64,000 bases of DNA from Phaeosaccion multiseriatum (GCA_965112735.1 OZ218951.1:4154001-4218000), one strand, 5' to 3'. Positions 37,301 to 48,392 are shown, counted from the first letter of the stretch. Translations and numbers: made by a program. The notes: generated by a model from the sequence alone, not told the origin.

Positions 37301-37505
37301 CTTCGCACCTCTCACTGCAGCAGAAGGCATGAAAGTTCGGCTGCCTCTGCTGCTGCTGCTGCTCTTGCCGCTGCCTCCGAGAAGCCTTTCCCGCGAGCGA
37401 GGCCACCCCTCTGCCCCGCCCTTGAGAGCAGCAGCCATGCCGCGCTGACGCTGCCGCTGCGGTCCCGCTCGGAAGCTTGGACAGTAGCAAAGCCGCTCGC
37501 AGCAT
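34348..37505 (-). CDS. TIM44: Mitochondrial import inner membrane translocase subunit TIM44
   Basis: TIM44 tethers mitochondrial Hsp70 to the TIM23 channel at the matrix side of the inner membrane. Four exons: 37505-36776, 36541-35591, 35189-35020 and 34542-34348; 681 residues, longer than yeast TIM44 (about 430). The N-terminus MLRAALLLSKLPSGTAAAASARH is rich in Arg, Ser and Leu and fits a mitochondrial presequence. It is followed by a Ser/Gly/Lys-rich linker and an amphipathic helical region (VSESIGKETSVADSL). The C-terminal Tim44 domain is recognised from RRLDPGFDIHAWKEDLQENF, then RGDLGKVQPF, then NILDVDHVES, FTTQEINCIRDKEGTVVEGG and WKVVTLAEV. A Glu-coding-like CTC repeat at 35482-35580 lies in intron 2, not in the protein. 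Confidence 0.93.
34925..35003 (+). repeat. (CCCT)n tract at the donor end of TIM44 intron 3
   Basis: In transcript sense this reads (AGGG)n directly after the donor GTGAGTGGGG. The same intron ends with CCCTCC units before its acceptor at 34543. Confidence 0.9.
35482..35580 (+). repeat. (CTC)n run in TIM44 intron 2
   Basis: About 32 nearly uninterrupted triplets starting ten bases downstream of the donor (in transcript sense GAG units following GTGAGGAGTGG). Read through, it would code a poly-Glu run, but the next exon joins in phase to RGDLGKVQPF without it. Confidence 0.85.
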
Positions 37506-38825
37506 GACGCTGCTGCTGCTTCTCCTACAAAATGCACAGGCTTAGGCTTTGGTAGCCGCAAGAGGCGTGCAAGGGCTGAAGGGCGCGGATGAGGCGTGAA
37601 TTTTCAATTTCAGCCCAGAGGAACCTCCCGGGGCCGACAATCACACAAAACCACATCATCGACACAGAGAGACCACTGACACCACCAAGACAGAACTTCC
37701 CTATTGACAATTACATGCATTTCTCTGCTTACACCGGTATCCCTGACAGCGAACCCTTCATCCGTGGGCTCCGTGTTCGCCTCGGCCCTCCCTCCGAACA
37801 CCTCTCCTTCACGCTGGAGCACCAACACCAACACCAACACCAACGCCAACGCCAAACACCCGCGACACTTCCCCTTGACGCCTGCAGCCGTCTGCCTGCA
37901 ACAGCCCAGCGAGCAAGTAAGCCGGCCCTTCCCCTCCCAACTCCCCTGACCTCCTCATACAGTTGTAATCACTGTGAGAGAGTTTAGCCACGGCAGCATG
38001 ACGACGCGGCACGACGCGCAGTCAACCCCCTACTCCCGCCCGGTCATCAATCAGGCCACCCATCACCCTGAGACGGAGGAAGAGCTGGTGCACTGGTCGA
38101 CCGAGTCCGTCCGCCCGGACAGACAGTCGCAGAACCGAGGAATACGCATCATTCGAAGAAGCCTTGCCCTTGCCCGCCCACCCACCGCCACGTCCAGCTC
38201 CATCTCTGCATTGACAAATCCGTCATTATTTGTGCTGTATACATGTACATGCCCTTGATCATGCCCACACTGCTCAGCACAACAGGGCAGAGAAGCTCCG
38301 GAACCCAAAGATTGCAGAGAATGGGGGGGTTGTATCACCCCCCCCCCCCAAATCGCTGCGCACCATATTAGTTACGGACCTTTCCTGCCCTGTCCTGGTG
38401 AGGAATGTGGGGATGAACTAACCCCCACACGTATACTCGCCAGCTTCCTGCAGAAAACAAAGGCAGGCAGAACGTTGTTGTTCACTAACACCCATCCCTC
38501 CTCCCATCCGTCCCCTCTACCCTCTTTTGCCCGGCCATTCTAGTTGCAGGGATACAGAATGTCCAGCGCTGGGGGTGGGACTCCGGGACGACATGCCCTC
38601 CTCCTCTCCAGCCCCCACACACGAAGGAAGCCCCCACCCGCCCACCCACTGTGTTACAGAGTCTTGCAGTAGGCCCGCCAGCCAGCCTTCGCCCCACAGA
38701 AAGCATGGGGTTGGCGGTGGTAGTGGGGGGGGGCACAGTGGTGGTGGTCGTGGTCTTGGTCTGGAAAAAGGCTAGAAAGGAGGTAAAGTCTCTACTACTT
38801 ACAATGGGTAGTCGGCATTCTCCGA
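37506..38825. other. Intergenic between TIM44 and NFU, no gene supported
   Basis: About 1.3 kb containing the TIM44 promoter side and the NFU 3' end. A (CCAACA/CCAACG)n array lies at 37821-37857 and a GGGGGGG...CCCCCCC inverted stretch at 38324-38349. I see nothing else. Confidence 0.4.
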
Positions 38826-38940
38826 CTACACCACAATTTCGACACCGTCCTTGCCAATGACGCTGACCACCTGGATCATGGGGCTGTCCAGCAATGCACC
38901 CTGCAACACGCAGTGTGTTGTACACGAGGAGACAAGAGAG

Positions 38941-38981
<41 letters not shown>

Positions 38982-39015
38982 GAGAGAGAGGAAGACAGAG
39001 ACAGAGGTGAAGCAA

Positions 39016-39046
<31 letters not shown>

Positions 39047-39831
39047 CAGAGAGGTCAATGCCAAAACAGCGCCAGAGTTTTAACGAAAAAGTGAAGAGGT
39101 ACAGCAGGAACAGCAAGAAAGCCTTGCAGACAAAGACAAGAGCGACATGCATCGTCTTATTCCTCTCCCCTCTCAGCGCTCCCGAGGCCTCCTGACCAGC
39201 TGCAGCAAGCAAGCAGTGGGTGTCGCTCAGCCGCGCACCCGATGGCCTTTCCTTTCGGACCTTCTCTCCCCCCCCCTCCCTTCCCTCCCCTTCACCCACT
39301 CACCTTGATTCCCTTGGCAATCGACTTGGGCCCACTGAACACAACCACAACCTCTCCTTGGAAAGCGCTCTTGACGCTCACCTCTCCCTTCATTGCCTTA
39401 ACGGCAGGGCGGATAGGCTCCAGCAGCTGAGAGGAGGAGGAGGGGGGGGGGGGCGGAGGGGATTGATACGAGCGATGGAAGAACGAACATCCCACGAGCG
39501 GGTGCTTTTAACGGGCCGTTACCTATTACAAAACTGCCCGCGTATCGCATCGCATCGGAGCCCGACTGTGAGTACACCACTCTTTTTCTGTTCGGTTTGC
39601 CGTGCCGTTGGCGGTGCAGTCCACCTCCGGCCGTTCCGTCCCTCCCTCCCCTCCTCCCTCCCTCCCTCCTCCCTTCCTCCGCTCCATCCCTCCCTCCCTC
39701 CTCCCTTCCTCCCTCCCTCCCCTCCATCCCTCCCTCCTTCCTCCCTTCCTCCCTCCCCTCCTCACCTGTTCTACGATGTCCAGCGTCACGTCGGACTGAA
39801 CGGGGTCCTCGACCTGCTCCACCCCCCCTGC

Positions 39832-39863
<32 letters not shown>

Positions 39864-41015
39864 TGTGGCGCAATACAAGGCAGCCAGGCGATGCGGTGCC
39901 CAAGGGCGAGAGAAGAGGAAGAGAACAGGAGATCGTAGGCCAAAGAAGGAAGAAAAAAGGCATAGGTTCGTCAGGAGGAGCGGCCGCAGCACTAGGTCCA
40001 GCAGTAGTTGGAGTCGAGGTAGCAGGGTTGCCGAGGTCACTGTGCTACGCAAGTTGGAGCCCCTTGCTTCTCACCCCCCCCCCCCCAACATCCTCGCCCC
40101 GCCCTGCACCGCTCCTCTGCTGGACTGCCCCGTTGATAGAAAGGAAGGGCTCACCGCCTCACCTAGGTCCTTAAAGTTCTCCTTGAGTACTCGCTCGATG
40201 CCCATCTTCATGGTTACGGTGGAGCTGGGGCACGAACCGCACGCTCCCTCCAGCACCAGGGACACAATACGCGTGTCCGGGTCGGCCCCCACCACTCGGC
40301 AGTTTCCCCCATCGGAGATAAGGTAGGGGCGCACCTCGTCCAGCACCTGTTTGGCACCAGCAGTTGGATCAGAAAGACGGCAAGTTGCAGCATTCCCTTT
40401 TGTCTCGATGTATGGGCCGACTACCCATCCGTGCCCTCTGCCCCCCTTTTGATTGGTCCGTGGAGCATAGAGAGGGAGAGGCACATTCCTACGCCCTTCT
40501 CACCTTGTCCACGTTCTCAATAGTGAAGGGTAGGTCCTTGCAGTCTGTCACTTCGGTTTCCACCATGGGCACTGGCGAGACGATCGGCTCGACCACTTCC
40601 ACCCCACCCTGTAAGAGCAGCAACAGGCAAGCATAGCAGCGTTCGTTGGGTGAATCATAGAGAGTGGATTCAGCACATCCCTCCTATGATTCTGCCGCGA
40701 CAAGAAAAGCCTCGCCAATGGATATCTTTTCTGCCGCCTTTCCCTCCTACCCTCCTCTCCTCCCCCCTCTTTCTTGCTCACCTCAGCAGCAAACAGTACC
40801 GCACCCCTTCGCCCAGTAGCAGTGACTGACACAGGTCCAGCAGCGAGAGAGGAAGCCAATGGCAGGGCGGGAGCGCTCCTGCCACGGACGGCTGCTGCTC
40901 CACATGAGGCAGAGCAAGGCGTAGGGAGGGGAGCGAGCGGCACAAAGGCGTGGCTCGAGGTGCTGAGGACGGCGCAGACCAGCAGCGTCGCCACCCCCGT
41001 ACTTGGAGGAGACAT
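38826..41015 (-). CDS. NFU: Plastid NifU-like Fe-S scaffold protein (NFU2/3 type)
   Basis: Plastid NFU proteins carry 4Fe-4S or 2Fe-2S clusters to client proteins such as photosystem I. Six exons: 41015-40782, 40608-40504, 40346-40163, 39827-39766, 39426-39304 and 38900-38826; 260 residues. The leader MSPPSTGVATLLVCAVLSTS then SHAFVP is a signal peptide with the heterokont ASAFAP-like motif, followed by an Arg/Ala/Pro transit part. The first NifU domain is complete, with VLDEVRPYLISDGGN and the cluster-binding CxxC in EGACGSCPSSTVTMKMGIER. The second, degenerate NifU domain (LLEPIRPAVKAMKGEVSVK to VSVIGKDGVEI) lacks the CxxC, as in plant NFU1-3. The bipartite leader implies import across the four membranes of a secondary plastid. 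Confidence 0.95.
38937..39043 (+). repeat. (GA)n runs, pyrimidine tract of the last NFU intron
   Basis: In transcript sense these are (CT)n runs leading to the acceptor at 38901. Confidence 0.85.
39642..39762 (+). repeat. (CCCT)n tract at the donor end of NFU intron 4
   Basis: In transcript sense this is a run of about 120 bases of GGGAGGGA and GAAGG units that starts right after the donor GTGAGG. The intron ends in a C-rich and CTCCTC tract near 39428-39455. Confidence 0.9.
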
Positions 41016-41567
41016 GGTCGGATAAGAGAAGAAACGCTACGTGAGGTAAAGGGAAAAAAAAGAAAAAAGGTTTTTGCTCGCTCTCTCGCAGCTGCATACG
41101 ATACGATACGCAGGGGCGGAAACTCACACCCAAATTAATGTTGCCCTATTGTAGCCCTGGGGATCAGACCTTTGAACAAAGGAGCAAAGCAACCGCAGAA
41201 GAAGAGCCACGAGAAGCAGGACGCCGTCGTTTCTCCTAATTCGGTGCTTGCGCAACTCTTGCCCGTGTCCTCCTGTCTGGAGGAACGCAGCAGGGCTAGA
41301 TTGAACGAGGGAAAAGTGGAAACGAAGTAGAGAGGAGGAGAGAAGACAACGCCTACAGCTGGAGCTGTTGGCGAAGGGATCGTCTTTGAAACCCTTCTGC
41401 GGGGAACCTCGACGCCTCGGCAGAGTGTGTCTTTGTGCTGGGCTTGGTGCTTTGCAAAAGCTGAGTGGGGAAATAAAATTGTTGTCCCCACAGCGAGCAC
41501 CGCGACTGGAGGCTGCTCCTCCTTGCTGCTCTTGATTTTGAGGGACTCGACGCAATCGAGTGAAGTC
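41016..41567. promoter_or_regulatory. Divergent promoter region NFU / Sds3-like gene
   Basis: About 550 bases between divergent starts. An A-run lies at 41050-41066 and a short ATACG direct repeat at 41098-41111, close to the NFU start. An antisense open frame (41135-41569) overlaps here but is not considered a gene. Confidence 0.4.
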
Positions 41568-44042
41568 ATGTCTATGCCGGCCTCGCCTGGCAGCGGGTCG
41601 GGTGTTGTGTCTGGCGGTGAGAACGTTCAATCTGATGGCTCGTCGGCGGCGCCCCTCTCCCCAGCCACAGTCAAACAGGTAAGGTTGTTTGCTCAGAGGC
41701 TGACTTAGCAGAGGGAGTGGAAGTGCGATACCTTAACCCTTCTTGAAGCTTACGAACGTGAAGGTCTGCCCTGTTGAGGCTTCTCTTCCCCTCTCTTTCG
41801 AAAGCGTCCAGCACCTCCCACCGTTCCCTCTCTTGACACCGTGACACTGACCCCTGCGCACACCTCCTCCGCAACAGGTGGAAAACTACCAGAGGCTTAT
41901 TGATGGCACAAAGAGGCAAATACGGAACGTACGGCAAGGTAAGGGAGGACTGGAAGAAGGGGGTGAATTGGGGGAGGAGAGGGGCGGTCAATTGGGCACA
42001 GCCAGCGAGGAGGAAGGGAGGCAGGGCGGCGACAGATATGAAGCCTGTGAGACCTTCGGCAAGCGTAACCCCACCCCCCCCACACACACACATGCACACG
42101 CACATCTCACCGTACTGAGGGGTGCGTGGTGCTTCCCCCCCGAGTTCTTCGCTGTGGATGTCTTGTATTGCATGCCCACCCCCACACCTCTTTGTTCGCC
42201 TCGCGCCGCCCTTCTCAGTACATAGCCCTACCCTCCCCCTACCCTCCCCCTACCCACCATCCCCCCTCACCCCTGTGATGGTTATGGGGTTTCTCCTCCG
42301 GCACGGACGCGTGACTGACCATGTACCCTCCACCTGCATGTAGGTACGCATGCCGACCTGGAAGGCAAGGAGCTGGTGCTGGAGCAGGCTATGAAACGGC
42401 GGAAACGGGCCGCGGAGGCCGACAGGAAGCACCTCATTAAAAACGCGGAGGAGCTATACCAGTTCGAGACGGAGGAGGCGGAGGCCACCTTCCAATTAGA
42501 GCTCGAACAGGTACGAGCGTGCGTGCGTGCGTTTGTGGATGGGGTGGGGTGGGGGGGTATATCCATTGGGTGAGGGCGGAGTGGAGGGGAAGGTGGCGTC
42601 CTTACAGTTGTTACCCTCGCAATATCGTTCAAAGTCTTTCTCTCTTTCTCGTTCTCTGTTGACGTCTGTTTTTCTCTGCCCGCTCTGGTTCTTTGCCCCT
42701 CTCTCCCCCGCCGCCGCCCCTGCCTAACACTGTGTATCACCAACAGGCGAAGACCGTATTATTAGACGCAGCGGAGCAGGAGATTCGGCGCCTCATCGCC
42801 CTGAGGGACGCTGTCACGCTCACGGCGGAGGAGGAGGCGGCACAGAAGGTACTCTATGGCTTGCTTGGCTTGACTCTGACTTTCTACAGCTCACTCATTC
42901 GCCCCTTGCCCCAAACCATCAAGGCTGTTCTGTTCTGTATTTCTCGCTCCCTCTCGCTTGGATTCCCTTGCTCGCTCGCTCACACGCGGCAACACATATT
43001 CTTTTGGGATGGTCTGCCTTGCCTTTGCATGCCACGCTCGCGCACCCACACCACGCACGCACCCACGCACGCCCCCCCCACAGGTGGAGAATGCGTTGAA
43101 GAGTATAAAGAAGGGTGAGGCCACGACTGCAAAGTGGAAGCGACCGCAAAAGCGACCGAAGCTGGGCGCGGGCAGTGGAGCCGGAGGTGGAGCGGCGAGC
43201 GAAGGAGGGGGAGGAGGGGGGGGCAGCAGCAGGGCTTCCAGTGGTGGAAAAGGATCTGCTGCCGCCGCGGCCGCTGCTGCTGCGGAGGCGTGCATGCCCA
43301 AGGGTATCTCCAAGAACATGTTGACCCTCACAGACATCGAAATGCGCTCAGACTTCCAGGTACGCACGCGCCCACGCACGCACGCACACACGCACTCACC
43401 TATGCATGCCGGGTCGTGATACATTGTTCTTGTGTGGTTCGATGTCCGCATGAGGATGATGACACTGGAGTTCAAGTCACTCCCAACCCCTTTCTTTTCT
43501 GTCGGTAGCCATTGGTAGTTCTGAGCTTCCACTTTGCAGTACAGCAGCGGCAGTTTTTTCATGACATGTCAGCACGCCGTTGTGACCTGATTCTGATTCC
43601 GACTCTGATTCTGATTAATCTCTTCCGCGACCCTCTCTCTGCCCCGCTGCTCCTCTGCCTCTCCTCTCCTCCCCTCCCCTCCCCTCCCCTCCCCTCCCTC
43701 GTTCCCTCCCCCCCCCCCTCTTCCCCTCTTCTCTTTTCCCCTCCCTCCCCTACGGCACAGATGATTTTGCGTGATTGGCGTGAGAGAGCCCTCAAGCACC
43801 TCCAAATAGCAGGCAATGTGCATGCCATACCCGTCAAGGTGCAGCGCGCGGGAGCAGGGGCAGGGGCAGGGGGAGAAGGGATGGCAGCAGATGGGCACCA
43901 GCTGCAGGCTACTGAAACTGCGGCCCCCACTTACTCGACGTTGGAGTACGGCACGGACGGCACCGTCTTTCAGGTAGGGGTCAGAGTCATCATTGACTTA
44001 GAGGAATCAACCTTAGTATAACGCAGTCGTGTCTGAGTGCCT

Positions 44043-44105
<63 letters not shown>

Positions 44106-44630
44106 CGTGTGCGTGTGTGTCCAGGTTGGAGACAGGGTCATCATTGATAGCCGCATCACGGAGGAGGAGTTCTACGGCGAGATCACCGTTATCAAACCTC
44201 TCGAGGTGAGTGAGTGAGGGAGGGAGGGAGGGCGGGAGTGGGTGGGTGAGTCAGTGAGTGGGCGAGTTGAGTGAGTGAGTGAGGTAGTGATTGAGTTGAG
44301 TTGAGGAATGAAGCGATCGATTATAGCAAGCAGTCTTCTTTTCGTTCGTTTGTTCTTTCTTTCTTCCACTCTTCCTCTCTTCCGTGCTTTCCTTGGATTC
44401 TGTTTTCGCATTCTTCCATCCCCCTCTCGGCGCAGCGCATACCCACCCGCCCTGTTGTCTTGATCGTTGTCTCGCATACCCTCATTCCTTCCCTTCCTTC
44501 CTTCCTTCCTTCCTTCCTTCCCTTCTTTCCTTCCCAACAGGTGTTTGTGAGGCTATTAGGGGGCGTCAAAACGAGACTTCATATTGACCACCTCTCCAGT
44601 GGCAGACTGACGCTAAGAAAGGAGGTCTAA
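41568..44630 (+). CDS. SDS3: Sds3/BRMS1-like subunit of the Sin3-histone deacetylase complex
   Basis: Sds3 family proteins hold together the Sin3-HDAC corepressor in the nucleus and dimerise by coiled coil. Eight exons: 41568-41678, 41878-41938, 42344-42510, 42747-42848, 43084-43359, 43761-43973, 44125-44205 and 44541-44630; 366 residues. An N-terminal Ser/Gly-rich tail is followed by the diagnostic charged helix (KELVLEQAMKRRKRAAEADR, then EEAEATFQLELEQAKTVLLD), then a basic linker KWKRPQKRPK and an Ala/Gly spacer. The C-terminal beta-rich part (GDRVIIDSRITEEEFYGEIT, then VKTRLHIDHLSSGRLTLRKE) matches the SUDS3/BRMS1 end. The start at 41568 gives MSMPASPG; no earlier ATG is in frame. Introns hold long GT, CTTC and CCCCT repeats. 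Confidence 0.82.
43672..43700 (+). repeat. (CCCCT)n array before Sds3 exon 6
   Basis: Pentanucleotide CCCCT repeats, part of a long pyrimidine tract extending to the acceptor at 43760. Confidence 0.85.
44045..44121 (+). repeat. (GT)n microsatellite in Sds3 intron 6
   Basis: About 38 GT units with a few GC changes, ending three bases before the acceptor CCAG at 44124, so this 3' splice site lacks a normal pyrimidine tract. Confidence 0.9.
44206..44540 (+). other. Sds3 intron 7 with repeat-built ends
   Basis: It opens GTGAGTGAGTGAGGGAGGG and closes with a (CTTC)n tract at about 44488-44534. The two ends are complementary purine and pyrimidine repeats. Confidence 0.85.
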
Positions 44631-46261
44631 CCTACCTGGCCTGTGGCTTGCTACTTAAGACGGAGATGTACTCTCACAATCTCTCAACTAGTCGTGGTTG
44701 GTAGCTTGGTAGCTTGCTTGTTGCTTGCTTGCTTGCTTGCTTAGAAGTAAAAGAGCGTCGGTGCGGTGGTGCACGATGGAGGATGGGGGTGGGCGAGGGG
44801 CTTCCGCTGGCGACGCAGATGGCAAACAATGGCGCACACTGGAGTTGGAGGCTCAGTTCAGTTCAGTGCAGTTCAAGACCGTAACCAATGTCGATCAATC
44901 ACAGGACCCAAGATAATAATATACAGACTGGAGAAAGTGCTTTCTCTAATCGTCCTGGAACGCAGCAACGTAATACCGTCTCAACAAGGTGAAAGAGGGT
45001 CTTGTTGCGCTTCTGAAATTCACGTCATTCGCAACGATGGCCCACGAGCCTGGACAGCACTCAAGGAGAAATACGAGACCTTCATGTCCCTGTATGAGTC
45101 CATGTATGTGTCTTGTGTCTCCATGCGGCAGTTTTGCAGTAACTCCCGTAGAGGAGCGCGATGCGTGGCCCATCTGGAGCTGCTCTTGTCCTCTTGCAGC
45201 TGCAGCTTCTACGGAGGCGCAAATCTGAATACATAGCCGTGTTGAAATGTCTGGCATCACCGCCGCGAAGGAGTCGAAGCAGCAGCGGAGCACAAGCTCG
45301 AGCACAGCACTGCCATTCGCAAGAGAGGGAAGGAGGCCAAGGGAGGTATCCATCATCACAGACAGGGTCACAGGGGGCGAGAGAGCATCACCAACATGCA
45401 CACGGATGCAGGGGGGACGCGTCTCTCCTCGCGGGATGCACGGCGCTCCTCCCCGGCCCTCCCTTCCCCATCCACTGCCATCCCTCCGTCTCTCGCCTTG
45501 GCCTTGTCCTTCCTTTCATGGAGACGCTGTGCGTCGCTCCTCGAGAGCTCGGGGAGCAAGTGGCGGACAGAGATGCTCCGTACTCCGAGTGCCGCATCTC
45601 TCTTGCACAAGTGAAGAGATGGATGTATAGGGGAAGGCGCCCGCTGCAATGTCTCCGGTGAACTTGGCGCCTCCCATGTCTCTTCTCTGTCACGGACGGC
45701 AATGCTTTTGCTCTGGTGTTTCCTCGCTGTCACAGACCGTAATACCTCTCCTTTAATGCTTCTTCTCATCGCTGCTGCCAGCGGAGGATGATGGATCCTC
45801 CATCATCCGCACAAGCGCCGAAGGGAGAAGGAATTCATCAAAGAACAGTCGTCGCCAACACCCGTGGAATCATATCTTCCCGACGCCTTCCCAGACTGCA
45901 CCACATTGGCGCAGAGCGTACCACAACACGCCCACTTGTGACACACGTGTGCCGAGAGTGACGGCGCCCCCTCGCCTCTCCAGCACACGGAAGAAGCACC
46001 GCAGTGAGACCCCAATACTGAAGATCATCTGGTGCCATGACGGCCCGCGCGGTTGTTGCCCCTCCCTCTCTCACAGGACTGCGGACACCTTCGGACCGAC
46101 ACAGCCCCACACTCACAAGGCCAGCCGAGGAGTGCAATCCTCATGATGTGGTGAATCTTCTTAGCTCTGACCCCGAGCCAACAAGGGTGCCCTCCCTTGT
46201 CCCCTCCCCCTCCTCCTCCGGGGGCTCCTTTCCCTCTCCCATGCTCTCACTCAGAGCCTCT
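44631..46261. other. Intergenic 1.6 kb, no gene supported
   Basis: It lies between the Sds3-like gene and membrin 3' ends. Overlapping open frames occur on both strands (for example 44946-45401 minus and 45247-45630 plus), and base composition is more balanced than elsewhere. None shows a family signature or clear splice structure. A short gene or ncRNA could hide here. Confidence 0.35.
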
Positions 46262-47488
46262 TCAGCGCACCCATGCCCAGTACAACAGGCCGAGGGTGAG
46301 GAGCATCCCTCCAAACACGAGGGCGCGGTCCACAACTTCTCTCCGCTGGGACACGCGCAGCAAGGAGCCGCTCAGCCCCATGATGTTGGCAATGTCCAGG
46401 ACCTTCCGCTGGACGTTCTGTGGACGTGGGTGTGTGTCGGGGGGGAGGCGGGGGGTCAGAAAGGCAACACCCACACACATAGACAGAGAGAGAAAAAAGA
46501 AAGAGGGAGAGAGAGAGGGAGAGAGAGAGCAGTCATGATGGAGTCTACAGATTTGGTTGCAAACGCACGTCATTCAGCAAACGTCAGCAGAGGCGCGCAA
46601 TCTCCAGCCAAGCGACCACGGCAAGACAGAACTTCAGGGCCCCAAGAAGAGGGATACCCGAACATGGAGCACACGTGAAGGCACCTCACCTTGAGTCTAC
46701 TCCTCTGACCGACGAGGCTGGCCAGGTTTGCCTGTCCGGCTTGGATGTACTCTCCCACCATCCTCTGACTACGCAGGATAGAGCAGCCCTCTTCAGCGTA
46801 CTGGTCGATGGTGCCAGCAGACATCGCAGCGCTCCTGTACACGAAAGGAAGGGAGCATAAAGTAGCACAGAAAGGGAGCAGGGAGGGAGGAGCGTCAACA
46901 GCAAACGCGGTACGACGGCTTTTAGGGGGGGGGCTGTATATATCGCAGTCAAGGAGGGAGGGCAGGAAAGGCCTCGGCGAACACACTGTACAGCTTCCAA
47001 GTCTTCTTCATGCTTCAAATTGCCCATTCTTTGGGCGACCAAGATTCATATGGTGATGCCATCATCGTGGTTCTTCCAACGCATACGGCCCTCAGCAGCT
47101 TCTATTGAGTCAAGAGCAGGCACGTGTAACTTGTTCCTGCCCCCTCTTCAGGACCTGCGAACCCTTACCTTCTCGCCAGCAGCTCCTCCCTCTCCCGCAC
47201 CTCTCTCGTCGCCCTAGACTGCCCGTAGTTGTGCTGCTTAAGCTGCTGCTCCAGGAAAGCCTTCTCACTCGAGAGCTCCTTCATCTTTCTGCGCCAATTC
47301 TCCCTTTGCGCGGGTCGCTCCGCATTGGCCAGCGAGTCCAGGATCTTGAGCTGGCGCTTAAGCTCCTCCAGTCCGACTCCGACGTCATCGGCGGAGGCGT
47401 GCCCTCTTTCGACAAAGCCCATCTGTGTCTGCATGTCATGGCACAGCCGCCTTGCGTTTGGAAACAACTCCGCAATAGACACTGTCAT
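46262..47488 (-). CDS. GOSR2: Membrin / GOSR2-like Qb-SNARE
   Basis: Membrin (Bos1/GOSR2) is the Qb-SNARE of ER-to-Golgi vesicle fusion. Three exons: 47488-47169, 46834-46690 and 46417-46262; 206 residues, close to the 212 of human GOSR2. The N-terminal part is helical (FPNARRLCHDMQTQM, then RENWRRKMKELSSEK, EREELLARR). The SNARE motif spans the last two exons (EEGCSILRSQRMVGEYIQAG, NLASLVGQRSRLKNVQRKVL) and contains the family signature DIANIMGLS. It ends in a single C-terminal membrane anchor, ALVFGGMLLTLGLLYWAW. A 5' UTR intron with an upstream ATG near 47899 is possible but not in phase with this start. Confidence 0.92.
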
Positions 47489-48217
47489 GTTGCTTCTATT
47501 GTCAAGCAGTACTGGGACCGCCGCACCCCGTGGGGCCGTTCACACCCCAGGGAGATATGAATGACTACCTTTCGGAGAGAAGGGAAGGGGATAGGGCGAA
47601 CAGACCGAAGAGGGTGGGCGCGCTCTGGCCAAAGTAGCAGCGAGAGGGAGAGTGCGGACGTGTTTTGCCCTGCTCCTTTGCCTCTATACGCTCCTAGCTG
47701 GCGCAGAGAGGAGCCTGGACAAGTAACAATCCTCAGCACAGCTCCAAAGCATGCAATAGCAAGAGAAGGGTATGTGTGAGGAGCAAGAGCCAAGAGAGTG
47801 AGAGAAGGGGGGAGGGGAAAAGAAAAAAGCAAAAAGCGAGGGAAACGGAGTGGGGGGATGCCCAACTCTGCCTACCTCCTCTGCTGTCGCGGGTTCCATC
47901 CTCTGTGGGGTGCCAAAAAAGCCGTTTGGGATTTACAATAATTTGAGCTCGGATCGACTCAGGGTGTAGAGGAGCAGTTGAGACGCGGAATAGCAGAGAG
48001 AGAGAGAAGTGTGCATCCGGATCGAAGAGGGGACGGGAGAGCGGCCATAGTTGCTGCTGCTGGTCGTGTTTGAGGCAGGAAGAGGAGAGAGCAAGAGGGG
48101 GAGGAGGAAGAGCAGAGGGTGAGTGAGGCCAAGACCTGGCGTTTGTTTTGCCAGTGCTTGTGCTGGTCATTCCCTGCCTGCTCCTGCTGCTACTGACTTT
48201 CCAGCAACTGAGAATAC

Positions 48218-48256
<39 letters not shown>

Positions 48257-48392
48257 CCACTCTTTCTCTCGTCCTCGTCCTCTCTCGTGCACTGAACGAA
48301 GGTGTTTGCTGCTGGTGGGAAGGCGCCACCGAGACCCAGCAGCGGACGTAGCAGTGGCTCCACGAGACTCTTATCGATACTGCAGTAGAACC
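47489..48392. promoter_or_regulatory. Divergent promoter region membrin / INCENP
   Basis: About 900 bases. It contains a (CT)n run at 48218-48254 and TATCGATA-like bases at 48372-48380 just before the INCENP ATG. The INCENP frame is open upstream to about 48123 but has no ATG there. Confidence 0.4.

Noticed and set aside
41135-41569. Minus-strand open frame of 144 codons with an SAFA motif resembling a plastid leader
   Set aside because: It overlaps the promoter and first exon of the Sds3-like gene, has no domain, and its hydrophobic stretch is not at the N-terminus.
44946-45630. Overlapping open frames on both strands between the Sds3-like gene and membrin
   Set aside because: There is no family similarity that I recognise, no consistent splice phase and no clear start context.
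47684-47899. Upstream ATG with MEPATAEE as a first membrin exon
   Set aside because: It is not in phase with the membrin start at 47488 through any visible acceptor.
48123-48392. Upstream extension of the INCENP reading frame
   Set aside because: It has no ATG, is made of CT-repeat-derived Ser/Leu runs, and looks like 5' UTR.
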